From positions 62,001 through 126,000 of the forward strand of contig NZ_JAANAT010000005.1 in NCBI RefSeq assembly GCF_011089895.1: a stretch of 64,000 bases of DNA, written 5' to 3'. The DNA comes from Mucilaginibacter inviolabilis. GTDB taxonomy: Bacteria > Bacteroidota > Bacteroidia > Sphingobacteriales > Sphingobacteriaceae. This document shows, in pieces, positions 36,101 to 44,187 of the stretch. Position 1 is the first letter of the stretch, and each line of letters opens with the position of its first letter. Under the pieces are notes generated by a model. It was not told the DNA's origin. It saw only the letters and a list, made by a program, of their open reading frames with translations, and did not search any database. The position numbers and the translations under genes are program-made.

Positions 36101-36200
36101 CCTTATAGCCCTTTGTAGCCAAAAAATCGACAATGGTACTCATACCAATGTTGAGTTCTTTTACTGCTTTAATTAATTTTATTGATTTGTCTTCTGACAT
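33165..36200 (-). CDS. infB: translation initiation factor IF-2
   Basis: GTPase that places initiator fMet-tRNA on the 30S subunit; 1011 residues. The N-terminal IF2_N helix motif (IKLIKAVKELNIGMSTIVDF, 7-26) is followed by a Pro/Glu/Lys-rich stretch (about 100-235), a basic and Gly/Asn/Gln-rich stretch (about 275-380, with two RPDFRN units), and a second IF2_N motif (about 430). The G domain follows: G1 GHVDHGKTS near 515, G3 DTPGHEAF, G4 NKID. Domain II (GTVIEAALDKGRGIVTTILV) and the C-terminal domains complete it. The long disordered N-terminus is usual in Bacteroidota. Last gene of rimP-nusA-infB, 59 nt after nusA. Confidence 0.98.
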   Translation of the reverse strand: MSEDKSIKLIKAVKELNIGMSTIVDFLATKGYKVEKQPMAKLDSDMYSALLKEFAVDKSIKEEAKQISIGKIRKEEPAAFPEKPVENRRSRDFENEEILIKNTGHYASPQAEKPKPVEPVAEKTDERNDVLPGVKVVGKIDLNNLNAKPQPVAEKPAEPVKPVEVVKQPEVVVPEPKPEPKAEAPVEKAPEAPKVEEPKPQPVVETPKAEEPKAPVTPPVAPVVQAPVVEAAADENQEPDVIRAKAERLTGPNVIGKIQLPVNAPKRNPVASSSNANNADHKRKRKRKDNQGNPQHGGGHQGGGNHQQPQQGQGQGHNNPPAAGGTINPNRPDFRNRGNNPNAGGPNHGGGGGNRPDFRNNRNAPQNNTPKEEPSEKDIQDQIKATLARLSGAGKSGKFAQRAKFRRQKRDDVASSAEELALEQELQSKVLKVTEFVTANELALMMDVSVTQIISTCMSLGLFVSINQRLDAETLSIVADEFGYQIEFVKPQDEEANLEQEDDPADLVPRAPIVTIMGHVDHGKTSLLDFIRKTNVIGGEAGGITQHIGAYEVTLPGDKGKITFLDTPGHEAFTAMRARGAQVTDIVIIVIAADDSVMPQTREAINHAQAAGAPIIFAFNKIDKPGANADKVREQLSAMNILVEEWGGKYQTQEISAKTGLNVELLLEKVLLEAELLELKANPNKRAVGTVIEAALDKGRGIVTTILVQAGRLKVGDPILAGCYSGRVKALTNERGQRVESAGPSTPVQVLGMQGAPTAGDKFNVLESEVEAREIANKRLQLQREQGLRTQKHITLDEIGRRLAVGNFKELNIIVKGDVDGSIEALSDSLLKLSTEQIQVNIISKAVGQISESDVLLASASDAIIIGFQVRPSGSARKLAEAEQIDIRLYSIIYDAINEIKAAMEGMLAPTFEEKIVANVEIRETFKISKVGTIAGCMVLDGKINRNSKIRIIRDGVVIYTGELASLKRFKDDVKEVNAGYECGLNIQNFNNIEVGDIVEAYENVEVKRKL

Positions 36201-36259
36201 TTATTATAATTTCTCTGCTTATTATCGCAAAAATACGATTTTAATTTTGGTTTCTATGC

Positions 36260-37495
36260 TTATTCAAACTCAGCACTCAATATTGATAACACTTCTTTTA
36301 CAGTTTCTTCTTCCAGATCTGTACGTTTTACCAATTCGCCTACTGTTAAAGCAAGTACCGATTTCGCGGTGTCTAAACCAATTCGTTTAAACTCATCAAG
36401 AATCCAGCTGTCAATTTCATCTGAAAACTCTTCGATATCCACATCCTCGTCATGCTCGTCTGCTTCGCGGTAAACATCTATTTCATAGCCGGTTAATTTA
36501 CCAGCCAGTTTAATATTATGACCGCCACGGCCAATGGCCAGTGATACCTGATCAGGCTTTAAATATACTGCCGCTGTCTTTTTATCATCATCCAACTTAA
36601 TAGAAGTTATTTTGGCCGGTGATAAAGCACGTTGAATATATAACTGAACATTATTGGTGAAATTGATCACGTCAATATTTTCATTTTTTAATTCGCGAAC
36701 GATACCGTGTATACGTGATCCTTTCATACCCACACAGGCACCTACCGGATCAATACGGTCGTCATATGATTCCACAGCAACTTTAGCTCTTTCGCCCGGT
36801 TCACGTACAATTTTCTTGATCGTGATCAATCCATCGAAAATCTCAGGTACTTCCAGTTCAAACAAACGTTGTAAAAACTCAGGAGCGGTACGCGAAATGA
36901 TGATCTTAGGATTGCTGTTCAGCATATCTACTTTATGTACAACCGCTTTTACGCTGTCGCCCTTTTTAAAGTAATCGGCCGGTATCTGTTCGGTTTTTGG
37001 CAGCAATAACTCGTTGCCTTCATCGTCCAGCACCAGGGTTTCTTTTTTCCAAACCTGGTAAACCTCGCCGGTAACAATTTCGCCAACACGATCTTTATAT
37101 TTTTTGAAGATCTCGTCTTTTTCCAGTTCCAGAATTTTAGAAACCAGTGTTTGGCGGGCGGCTAAAATAGCGCGGCGACCAAAGCTTTCCAGCGTGATCT
37201 GTTCAATAAAATCATCACCTACTTCCAGGTCGGCATCAATCAGCTGCGCTTCGGCTAATTCTATTTCCAGGTCGTCATCCTCACTAAAGCCATCTTCCAT
37301 TACCTTACGGGTACGCCAGATCTCTAAGTCACCGTTATCTGTGTTTACAATTACGTCGCAATTTTCATCGGTGCCATATTTTTTCCTGATCATGCTTCTG
37401 AAAACGTCTTCCAGAACGCTCATCATGGTTGGGCGGTCAATGTTCTTGAAATCTTTAAATTCCTGAAAAGAATCAATTAAATTAATATTGCTCAT
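36260..37495 (-). CDS. nusA: transcription elongation/termination factor NusA
   Basis: RNA polymerase-binding factor, 411 residues. N-terminal RNAP-binding domain (FQEFKDFKNIDRPTMMSVLE), S1 domain (about 135-200, GEIVTGEVYQVWKKETLVLD), and KH1/KH2 (ERAKVAVESYDDRIDPVGAC, GMKGSRIHGIVRELKNENID, LAIGRGGHNIKLAGKLTGYE). A short acidic tail follows and the E. coli AR repeats are absent, as usual outside Proteobacteria. It lies 3 nt after rimP. A terminator-like hairpin in the rimP leader offers a route for NusA to control its own operon. Confidence 0.98.
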   Translation of the reverse strand: MSNINLIDSFQEFKDFKNIDRPTMMSVLEDVFRSMIRKKYGTDENCDVIVNTDNGDLEIWRTRKVMEDGFSEDDDLEIELAEAQLIDADLEVGDDFIEQITLESFGRRAILAARQTLVSKILELEKDEIFKKYKDRVGEIVTGEVYQVWKKETLVLDDEGNELLLPKTEQIPADYFKKGDSVKAVVHKVDMLNSNPKIIISRTAPEFLQRLFELEVPEIFDGLITIKKIVREPGERAKVAVESYDDRIDPVGACVGMKGSRIHGIVRELKNENIDVINFTNNVQLYIQRALSPAKITSIKLDDDKKTAAVYLKPDQVSLAIGRGGHNIKLAGKLTGYEIDVYREADEHDEDVDIEEFSDEIDSWILDEFKRIGLDTAKSVLALTVGELVKRTDLEEETVKEVLSILSAEFE

Positions 37496-37498
37496 TTT

Positions 37499-37963
37499 CT
37501 ACTTGAATGATATTAAAACTTTTGTCTCTGTTATTTTATCCATAGGGATCACGCTTTCAACAGTTTCGGCTTTTTTCCCTTTTTCTTTTACTTTTTCTTC
37601 AATAATAACGGCATCTTCCGTTATGGCTGTCAGTGTCCCTTCTCTTTTGGTTCCGTCGGCCATCTTAATGCCTACCGTACGACCAATATTTTTGGCGTAT
37701 TGCCTGGCCGACGATAGCGGGAAATCAATTCCCGGTGATGATACTTCCAGGTTGTATGCGGTTTCAATCACATTTTCCTCTTCCAGGTGGAAGCCTACAT
37801 GCCTGCTTATCTGCACACAATCATCAATCCCCAGGCCGTTATCACCATCTACCAGCACTATCAGCTTTCCGTTCGAGTGCATCTTGATGTCCACTATAAA
37901 CAGATTCGGTTTATCGGCTATCTTCTCCTCAACCAGCTCTCTTACTCTTTTTTCAATATTCAT
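37499..37963 (-). CDS. rimP: ribosome maturation factor RimP
   Basis: Factor for 30S maturation, 154 residues: MNIEKRVRELVEEKI, LVDGDNGLGIDDCVQISRHV (the conserved GDxGxxxDDC segment of the N-terminal domain), EVSSPGIDFPL (the conserved EVSSPG turn) and a C-terminal SH3-like domain (VGIKMADGTKREGTLTAITE). ATG at 37963 is preceded by GGAGG and fits the family. The longer frame to 38047 would run through the leader hairpin and is rejected. First gene of the rimP-nusA-infB operon. Confidence 0.96.
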   Translation of the reverse strand: MNIEKRVRELVEEKIADKPNLFIVDIKMHSNGKLIVLVDGDNGLGIDDCVQISRHVGFHLEEENVIETAYNLEVSSPGIDFPLSSARQYAKNIGRTVGIKMADGTKREGTLTAITEDAVIIEEKVKEKGKKAETVESVIPMDKITETKVLISFK

Positions 37964-38003
37964 TACCCTCCGGTATTTTGATTGATAATTTGATTGATAA
38001 AAT

Positions 38004-38032
38004 AAAAGAGGGGACAAATCGCCCCCTCTTTT
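38004..38032 (-). terminator. intrinsic-terminator hairpin in the rimP leader (candidate attenuator)
   Basis: On the minus strand AAAAGAGGGG, a 9-nt loop, CCCCTCTTTT, then ATTTTAT. It lies between the consensus promoter (38045-38074) and the rimP start (37963), so transcripts from that promoter must read through it. It could also end the lipoprotein transcript from 38097. Confidence 0.7.
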
Positions 38033-38044
38033 ATTAATTAGGTG

Positions 38045-38074
38045 CAAATATACATAATATTATTTGATTTTCAA
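38045..38074 (-). promoter_or_regulatory. rimP-nusA-infB promoter
   Basis: On the minus strand TTG (38072-38074), 19 nt, TATATTTG (38045-38052), the Bacteroidota consensus. Start site near 38037, just upstream of the hairpin. The -7 element and the next bases (TATATTTGCA) match those of the tRNA-Asp promoter. Confidence 0.7.
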
Positions 38075-38096
38075 GCAATTCGCAGCAGTTTATTGC

Positions 38097-38510
38097 TTAA
38101 AATGTTAAATCTATGTAGTGTAAACTACCCGGTCGGTTGCGCCCACCGATAAAATCCGTGAGCTTGTTACCAGAATCGAATTTATAATACCTTACAAAAT
38201 AAGTTTGATGACTTACAAACGGCGTATCTGGCGTAAAAATAACGGCATCATCGGCTATATGGTATGTACCGGGCTGCATGGGCTGATAATTCTTCATTTC
38301 CGTATCAACCGGCATTTTATATACCGGTATTAACCCCTGCCAGTTTGCTCCAGACGAATCACGGGCAATATCCTGTATTACGGCTACATCTAAACCACTT
38401 ATTTTAACAGAACGCTCCTTGTCAATCTTAACGATATGGATTACGGGAGATTTGGATGTATTGCTACAGCTTATGCAGAAAAGAACCGGAAGGAACCATA
38501 ATTTTTTCAT
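38097..38510 (-). CDS. small lipoprotein, function unknown
   Basis: A 137-residue protein with a lipoprotein signal (MKKLWFLPVLFCISCSNTSK, lipobox FCISC). The mature part is beta-rich: IHIVKIDKERSVKISGLDVA, DSSGANWQGLIPVYKMPVD, QPGTYHIADDAVIFTPDTPF, SHQTYFVRYYKFDSG. No family recognised. Divergent from the DUF2185 gene (46 nt apart); upstream of rimP on the same strand but separated by that operon's own promoter. Confidence 0.75.
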   Translation of the reverse strand: MKKLWFLPVLFCISCSNTSKSPVIHIVKIDKERSVKISGLDVAVIQDIARDSSGANWQGLIPVYKMPVDTEMKNYQPMQPGTYHIADDAVIFTPDTPFVSHQTYFVRYYKFDSGNKLTDFIGGRNRPGSLHYIDLTF

Positions 38511-38556
38511 ATTTACTTGTAGAATATTACAAATTTAACAGAACTTGAGCTACGCA

Positions 38557-38886
38557 ATGAAAAATTTCAAACTCAGAGCCGATCAGATCATAGACCTTAT
38601 ACCTCGAATGGGTGGGTGTATGGCTACCGACAAAATCACCGTCGACGGCCTCAAGGTGATATACATGTATCGTGAAGAATCAGACTTCGAGCATGATAGC
38701 GGTTGGCGATTCTTTTCGGGCACAGAAGATCAGGACTATGTCGACGATCCGGACAACATAATGATCTACGATGTAAACACCATTGCCAATTACGACAGAG
38801 CTATAATTCCATATCTAAATCTTCCTATTGGAACGGAGTTGGAAAGAATAGAGGGAACAGATGAATTTCAAATCATTCCTGGTTAA
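38557..38886 (+). CDS. DUF2185 (Imm33-like) protein
   Basis: A 109-residue cytosolic protein of the DUF2185 type: GGCMATDKITVDGLKVIYMY, then REESDFEHDSGWRFFSGTED, QDYVDDPDNIMIYDVNTIAN and a short C-terminal part (PIGTELERIEG). Members occur as immunity proteins (Imm33) in toxin loci but also alone; no toxin is visible here, so the immunity role is doubtful. ATG at 38557 is preferred over TTG at 38545 four codons upstream. It is convergent with the S9 peptidase, with a single base between the two stop codons. Confidence 0.85.
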   Translation: MKNFKLRADQIIDLIPRMGGCMATDKITVDGLKVIYMYREESDFEHDSGWRFFSGTEDQDYVDDPDNIMIYDVNTIANYDRAIIPYLNLPIGTELERIEGTDEFQIIPG

Positions 38887-38887
38887 A

Positions 38888-41254
38888 TCACTTTTTCAGC
38901 GTTTGCTCAAATAGCTTAAATATACGCTTGTACTCATCCGTCCAACTGCTGGGTTGTTCAAAGCCATGATCCTCTACGGGGTACGATGCCAGTTCCCAGT
39001 TCTCTTTATGCAGCTCAATGAGTTTTTGTGTAAGCCGGATAATGTCCTGATAATTCACATTCTGATCTATCATCCCATGTAGCATCAGCAGGTTGCCTTT
39101 CAGGCCATTGGCAAAATAAATGGGCGAGCTTTTACGGTAAGCCTGTTCATCAGTAAAAGGTTCATTTAAAATATTGGATGTATACCCATGGTTATAATGT
39201 GCCCAATCGGTTACCGATCTAATGGCGCCGCCGGCGACAAAAACATCGGGTTCGGTAAACATACCCATCAGGGTAATAAAACCACCATATGACCCGCCAT
39301 ATAAACCTACGTGCTTAGGATTAACACCAAATTTTTCAACCAGGTATTTTACCCCGTCAACCTGATCAGTCAGATCTTTACCACCCATGTGGCGATAAAT
39401 GCCCGTACGCCAGTCGCGACCGTAACCCGCACTAGCGGTATAATCAATATCCAATACGGTATACCCATTATCGGCCAGCATATTATTGAACATAAACTCG
39501 CGGAAGTAATAGCTCCAGGAATAAGTAACCTCCTGCAGATAACCGGCACCATGCACAAAAATTACTGCGGGTTTAGCCGGATCTGCCTTTTTGGGCAGAT
39601 ATTGACGCGCATAAACATCAGCTCCGTAACGATTTTTAAAGGTGATGATCTCGGGATCGCGCCATGGATAGGAATTAAATTCTGCCGAAACGGAATGTGT
39701 TATCTGTACTGCTTTTGCTCCTGGTTTGTTCGGTTGCAGATACAGCTCCCAGGGTTTGTTGGAATAAGAATAACGGATAGCCAGCCACTTTTCATCGGGC
39801 GACAGTGTTACCTCGTTACCACCTTTCATTCCGGTTATTTTTACCGGTTTGCCGCCGCTTACCGGGATGCTGTAAAAATGCGTAATACCCGGATGCTCTA
39901 TATTCGCGGTAAAGTAAAATGTCTTTTTATCGTTTGATAATTGCAGCGTCTGTACCTCCCATTTGCCGTTGGTCAGCTGTTTTTTTGCGCCGCTCACCAC
40001 ATCAACCAGATAAATATGCGAGTAGCCACTGGCTTCGCTCTGGAAATAAAAATGCGTATCATCTGTAAAGCCCACATTACCCGCAGCGCCGGTTTCAATC
40101 CCCGGACCACCGATCCAGGCCTCATCACGCTGACGGTCGAGCAGGGTTAATTTGCCCGTTACCGGTTCAAGGCGCATAATCCATCTGTCCTTATTATCCT
40201 GCGCGCTGATCACCACAACCGCATTTTTACCATCTGCACTCCAGAAAGGTCCTTCTATATCTACTTGTCTGTCGGCATTCGCTTTTTTGCGCTCGGCCAG
40301 TTCCGTTGGATAATCTTTCAGATAATCGGGCAAATCTTTAATGCCCGGGATGTCCTGGGTAAGCACCGGGTAAACAGCCTGCCGGCGGGTATCAAACACA
40401 AACATTTTTGAGGTGGATGACGGCCGGCCAACTTTGGATCGATTTGGGATATCCTCCGTAAAACCGGATGCCGTTACATAATTGGGAACGATAGCATTTT
40501 TTACACCATCGGCAGCCCTGGTTAAACGATAGGTAACGTACTTACCATCCGGACTTATTTTTACCAAACCCACACGATCACCGGCCGTAACCAGTTCTTT
40601 TAATTGCTGGGGCTCCAGGTTTGCGGTTTGGGCCGAATCCAATTTATCTTCTTTCGCTTCTTTTTTGATGATGTCAAAAAGCTCCAGTTGTTGTTTTTTG
40701 AGCCAGGATTGCTCGGCATTCAGCGTTTCAGCATCTTTCTTTTTTTCCGGCGAACGCACAAAATTGGTTAGTTGCTTTAACTGCCCGCCATTGAGTTTCA
40801 AGGCAAAAAGATTATTGTTTTGCTTATATATGATCTCCCGCTCATCCCCGCTGAAAATGGGATCGTCCTCGCGCTGCTCGGTATTGGTTAATTGGATAAC
40901 CTTCCCGCTTTTTATATCAGCCAAAAACAGATCGCCGTTTTTTTCAAAAACTTTCTGCGTATGGCTTTTATTCCACTCTCCATCAGGGGCCGTTAACCCG
41001 CGCTGTTCTGCTATACTTACTTTTTGAGGTGTGTTATTGCCGGTAGCAATAGCATATAAGGCGTCTACCTCATCATGACCGGGGTTCCATTTAAAATAGA
41101 TCTTTTTACTGTCGTCGCTCCAGCGGATGTTGGATGGTGATATGCCTATCCATTTCGGATCGCGCATGATCTTTTCAACGGTCAGCGTATCCAGTTTTTG
41201 GGCAAACGCACCTGCAGTGTTAGCTATAAGCAGTAAAGTGATCAGTTTTTTCAT
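38888..41254 (-). CDS. S9 family prolyl oligopeptidase / dipeptidyl peptidase IV-like
   Basis: Exported serine peptidase, 788 residues; signal peptide to AGAFAQ (about 19). An N-terminal beta-propeller (about 25-530, repeated 'WSxDxKxxxF/I' strands such as NIRWSDDSKKIYFKW) precedes the alpha/beta hydrolase domain: HGAGYLQEVTYSW (oxyanion region), nucleophile S655 in GLYGGSYGGF, Asp in LHGMIDQNVNYQD, His in PVEDHGFEQPSSW. It likely trims dipeptides from proline-containing oligopeptides in the periplasm. Single gene; no operon partner. Confidence 0.93.
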   Translation of the reverse strand: MKKLITLLLIANTAGAFAQKLDTLTVEKIMRDPKWIGISPSNIRWSDDSKKIYFKWNPGHDEVDALYAIATGNNTPQKVSIAEQRGLTAPDGEWNKSHTQKVFEKNGDLFLADIKSGKVIQLTNTEQREDDPIFSGDEREIIYKQNNNLFALKLNGGQLKQLTNFVRSPEKKKDAETLNAEQSWLKKQQLELFDIIKKEAKEDKLDSAQTANLEPQQLKELVTAGDRVGLVKISPDGKYVTYRLTRAADGVKNAIVPNYVTASGFTEDIPNRSKVGRPSSTSKMFVFDTRRQAVYPVLTQDIPGIKDLPDYLKDYPTELAERKKANADRQVDIEGPFWSADGKNAVVVISAQDNKDRWIMRLEPVTGKLTLLDRQRDEAWIGGPGIETGAAGNVGFTDDTHFYFQSEASGYSHIYLVDVVSGAKKQLTNGKWEVQTLQLSNDKKTFYFTANIEHPGITHFYSIPVSGGKPVKITGMKGGNEVTLSPDEKWLAIRYSYSNKPWELYLQPNKPGAKAVQITHSVSAEFNSYPWRDPEIITFKNRYGADVYARQYLPKKADPAKPAVIFVHGAGYLQEVTYSWSYYFREFMFNNMLADNGYTVLDIDYTASAGYGRDWRTGIYRHMGGKDLTDQVDGVKYLVEKFGVNPKHVGLYGGSYGGFITLMGMFTEPDVFVAGGAIRSVTDWAHYNHGYTSNILNEPFTDEQAYRKSSPIYFANGLKGNLLMLHGMIDQNVNYQDIIRLTQKLIELHKENWELASYPVEDHGFEQPSSWTDEYKRIFKLFEQTLKK

Positions 41255-41342
41255 GTAGACAGTATGGCAAAACGCCTTAAAATGTCTGCAATTTAGCAGT
41301 TTCGGTTATCATTGCTATTTTTAAACATTTTATTGTTACAAA

Positions 41343-41858
41343 ATGGAATTACAGGGCTCTACGTTTACTTTAAGGGGATGGTTTGATGGCGATGAAGAAT
41401 CATTGCAAAAACACGCGGATAACCCAAAAGTATCTGCCTTTTTACTGGATCGCTTTCCCTATCCTTATTCCCTCAGTGATGCCATTACCTGGGTGACCTT
41501 TATGAAAAAACAAGCCACTCAAACCAATTTCGCCATAGCTATCGACGGCCAGGTTTGCGGCGGTATTGCCCTGGATCTGAAGGTTGATGCCAACCACAAT
41601 GGGGCCGAAATAGGCTACTGGCTTGCCGAACCTTACTGGGGCCGGGGCATTATTACCGAAGCTGTGCAACTGCTTACCCGTTATGCTTTTGAAAACTTAG
41701 GCGTCATTCGTGTGCAGGCAGGCGTATTCGGCAAAAATACCGCATCTATGCGGGTGCTGGAAAAGGCGGGCTATGTTAAAGAGGGTGTTATGCGTAATGC
41801 ACTTATTAAAAAGGGTGTAGTAATGGATAAGCATATGTATGCTATTTTGAAGCCCTAA
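41343..41858 (+). CDS. GNAT N-acetyltransferase (RimJ/RimL type)
   Basis: Acetyl-CoA-dependent N-acetyltransferase, 171 residues. Motifs in order: LRGWFDGDEESLQKHADNPK, the strand FAIAIDGQVCGGIALDL, motif A GAEIGYWLAEPYWGRGIITE AVQLL with the Gln/Arg-x-x-Gly-x-Gly-like pyrophosphate loop (YWGRGI), RVQAGVFGKNTASMRVLEKA (motif B, family 'N-x-x-S-x-R-V-L-E-K-x-G-F'). Substrate (protein N-terminus, antibiotic or metabolite) unknown. It is divergent from the S9 peptidase; the 88 nt between them must serve both. Confidence 0.9.
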   Translation: MELQGSTFTLRGWFDGDEESLQKHADNPKVSAFLLDRFPYPYSLSDAITWVTFMKKQATQTNFAIAIDGQVCGGIALDLKVDANHNGAEIGYWLAEPYWGRGIITEAVQLLTRYAFENLGVIRVQAGVFGKNTASMRVLEKAGYVKEGVMRNALIKKGVVMDKHMYAILKP

Positions 41859-42045
41859 TAATTTAACAACATGGAATACCTGCCTCTAAGTGGGTTAACA
41901 CAAATTCGCTAATATGGCAACAAAAATACATTCAAAATACTCATTATCAATTAGATAAAAAAATTCTAATTATAAAATGTGTAAACCATGTAAACCCACT
42001 TTTTTGTCTACTAAAGTCTCTAGCGCGGGATCAGACTGGGACAAA

Positions 42046-42130
42046 AAGGCTGTCATGCTGAGCTCCGTCGAAGCATGGTGGGTGGGCCTCTGCGCTCTAC
42101 CCTTCGACGGAGCTCAGGGTGACAGCCCTT
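42046..42130. repeat. REP-like inverted repeat, family A copy 1
   Basis: Arms 42046-42073 and 42102-42130 pair over about 28 bp with three differences; the core CTGAGCTCCGTCGAAG is perfect. The loop begins CATGGTGGG. The reverse complement of 52420-52497 has the same arm layout and 21 of 28 matching loop bases, so the two are members of one family in opposite orientation. The gap 41859-42270 holds this element and the next two hairpins and no gene. Confidence 0.8.
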
Positions 42131-42158
42131 TTCTAAATTATTTATTCATCTTTTGTCC

Positions 42159-42235
42159 ACTCAGGGTCTCTCGCAGAGGACCCTGAGTTATAGACTAATC
42201 AGCAACCTCCGGGTCCCTTTCAGGAGACCCGGAGG
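42159..42235. repeat. two further GC-rich hairpins downstream of family A copy 1
   Basis: Hairpin one: ACTCAGGGTC with GACCCTGAGT (42159-42188). Hairpin two: CCTCCGGGTC (42206-42215) with GACCCGGAGG (42226-42235). Neither is followed by a T-run. Both share the GGGTC/GACCC core, as if duplicated from each other. Confidence 0.65.
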
Positions 42236-42270
42236 GGACCATAATGACGTGGCTTTCAGTCTTTCTTTCC

Positions 42271-44097
42271 TTAATTCACCATCCGCCCGGAAAGATCAAC
42301 CGTACGGGCAAATGGGTTTAAAAATTTATTAGCCAAAACAGCAAACTCGCGCCGGGTTACCGCTCGGTTCAGATCAAAATCAGAGTTGAATTTATACTGC
42401 GTTTTCCAGGCTTTCTGCATACTTATCTGCAGGGTTTTAGGTTCGGTCAATGTGATTTCGCTGATGAACGACAAGAGGTTTCCCTGTGTAAATTTTTCGC
42501 CCGGTTTTTCTTTATTGAACCATAAAAAAGCACGGGCATATATCTCTTTAAAAAAAGGTTCTACTTCGGCGGTGCTCACTACAGAATCGGGCATGAATAG
42601 CAACTGCGCACTGTTGCCGCTTATCTTTGATATCCCTTTAAGCAAACCCGTAGCCCCAATTTGCTGCATCGACCTGAAATAAGGATCATTGGGTTTGATA
42701 TCTGTAAAAGGTAATAACCAGGCTTTAAAATCAAGCAACTCACCCTGTATTATCCGCACATTTAGTTTTTTGGTTGTGGTTTTAAAAAAAGCACAAAAAG
42801 CAGCAGTCGCTCCCGCTCCCTGCCCTATGCACATTTGAACAGACGGGTACATACTGCTGGCATTAACCAGGTGTGATACCGACAGCGCTTTTTCTGTAAC
42901 CAGCAGATTGTCCACATCCTTAAGTACAATGGAACCCAAGGGAATACTGTAGGCCATAAATGGCGGATAATCGGTTTTAGGCGCAGTACCCTCTCCGTAA
43001 TGCTGTCCCGGTGTGGCGTCGCCAACGGCTATAGCCGTACGGTATAATTTCGCCTGCCGATCATAAGGTTGATACAAATCGCTCAGTGTCATGCGCACCA
43101 GTCCTTTTGCCCTGCCGGCTTCCCGGATATAGGGAAGATAAGGCAGATGATCTGGCGTTGGATATTCATCATCCAGTCCCAGGTTTTTAAAGCCCAGTTC
43201 TGTTTGCAGATAATAGATCAGGCCTAAAGTATGCAGGCGGGCTTTAGCATAAAAAGCATCGCGATTGGCCGGTTTCAGGTCATCTGCAGTAGTTGGATAT
43301 TGATTTCCGCAGCCTGCCCATTTGATCATGTATTTATCATTTGGGAGCCTGCCATCGTTCAGCATTTTGCTGATATTTTTTTCTTTTAAACAGGCATACT
43401 CAGCTGCGTCGTAACCTTGCGGTTTAGCCATAGTTTTATTGGCTGTTTTTCCAAAATCTTTTACAATGGCTATCCAGGTAATATCCTGAATACGCGGCAA
43501 GGCTGTAGCAGGAGCCAAACTTTCGCCGGTATCCTGTGCACTGTCAAAACCTGATACCAGCACCTCACCTGCCTTAGCTGCTACATCGCCGGTTTCGGTG
43601 GCATCAATTACTACTTTGGCTTTTATAGTGGTGGTTCTGTTATTTTCGGTAATGCTTACCTGCCAGCCTGTGCCATCCTTTTCAATGGCGGTAAAAGGAG
43701 TATTTAATTTTACACTGAGGTTTTTAACCGTATCGGTCATTTTTTTGAGGATGGCAGCACCGGTATAGGGCTCAAAACGCAGGGTAGCGTTGTAAGTGGT
43801 ATCATAACCCAGCCTGTTCTTATAAAAATCACGTACATGCCTGCGGAATTCGCCCCAGATACCCGATGGTAAATTCCTGTTGCCCTCTACTACGCACATG
43901 CCGGCGGCGGTCATGCTGCCGCCCAACCATGGACCGGGTTCAACCAATAAAGTCTTTAATTTGCTTCGTGCTCCCTGTATGGCAGCCGCGGTTCCGGCAG
44001 CTCCGCCACCTATCACCAATATATCGGTTTTGATGGTTTGCGCATATGAAAATGAGGCATTTAAAAGCAGGAGTACTAACAATATCTTTTTAACCAT
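42271..44097 (-). CDS. exported FAD-dependent oxidoreductase with SLH-like tail
   Basis: A 608-residue protein with signal peptide to NASFSYAQ (about 20), then a Rossmann FAD-binding start ILVIGGGAAGTAAAIQGARS and LVEPGPWLGGSMTAAG, matching the FAD_oxidored (PF12831-like) group. Middle motifs: VVIDATETGDVAAKAGEVLV and GEGTAPKTDYPPF. The last 60 residues (FDLNRAVTRREFAVLANKFL NPF) look like an S-layer-homology type unit, known from envelope-attached proteins. Such enzymes act on unknown, often carbohydrate-derived, substrates outside the cytoplasm. Start at 44097 (ATG); a TTG seven codons earlier is less likely. Single gene. Confidence 0.85.
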   Translation of the reverse strand: MVKKILLVLLLLNASFSYAQTIKTDILVIGGGAAGTAAAIQGARSKLKTLLVEPGPWLGGSMTAAGMCVVEGNRNLPSGIWGEFRRHVRDFYKNRLGYDTTYNATLRFEPYTGAAILKKMTDTVKNLSVKLNTPFTAIEKDGTGWQVSITENNRTTTIKAKVVIDATETGDVAAKAGEVLVSGFDSAQDTGESLAPATALPRIQDITWIAIVKDFGKTANKTMAKPQGYDAAEYACLKEKNISKMLNDGRLPNDKYMIKWAGCGNQYPTTADDLKPANRDAFYAKARLHTLGLIYYLQTELGFKNLGLDDEYPTPDHLPYLPYIREAGRAKGLVRMTLSDLYQPYDRQAKLYRTAIAVGDATPGQHYGEGTAPKTDYPPFMAYSIPLGSIVLKDVDNLLVTEKALSVSHLVNASSMYPSVQMCIGQGAGATAAFCAFFKTTTKKLNVRIIQGELLDFKAWLLPFTDIKPNDPYFRSMQQIGATGLLKGISKISGNSAQLLFMPDSVVSTAEVEPFFKEIYARAFLWFNKEKPGEKFTQGNLLSFISEITLTEPKTLQISMQKAWKTQYKFNSDFDLNRAVTRREFAVLANKFLNPFARTVDLSGRMVN

Positions 44098-44187
44098 CGG
44101 TTTATTAAATAGGTACAAAACGCTAAATTAGGGCAAAAGCTTGTGGTAGTTTTAAATTATACCTAAATTAAATTTTTTTTAAAGCCC

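Noticed and set aside
37964..38047. N-terminal extension of rimP
   Set aside because: It runs through the leader hairpin and has no RimP similarity; ATG 37963 has GGAGG in front.
41977..42186. 69-codon frame in the repeat-filled gap before the FAD oxidoreductase
   Set aside because: Consists of the translation of the family A inverted repeat; no start signal.
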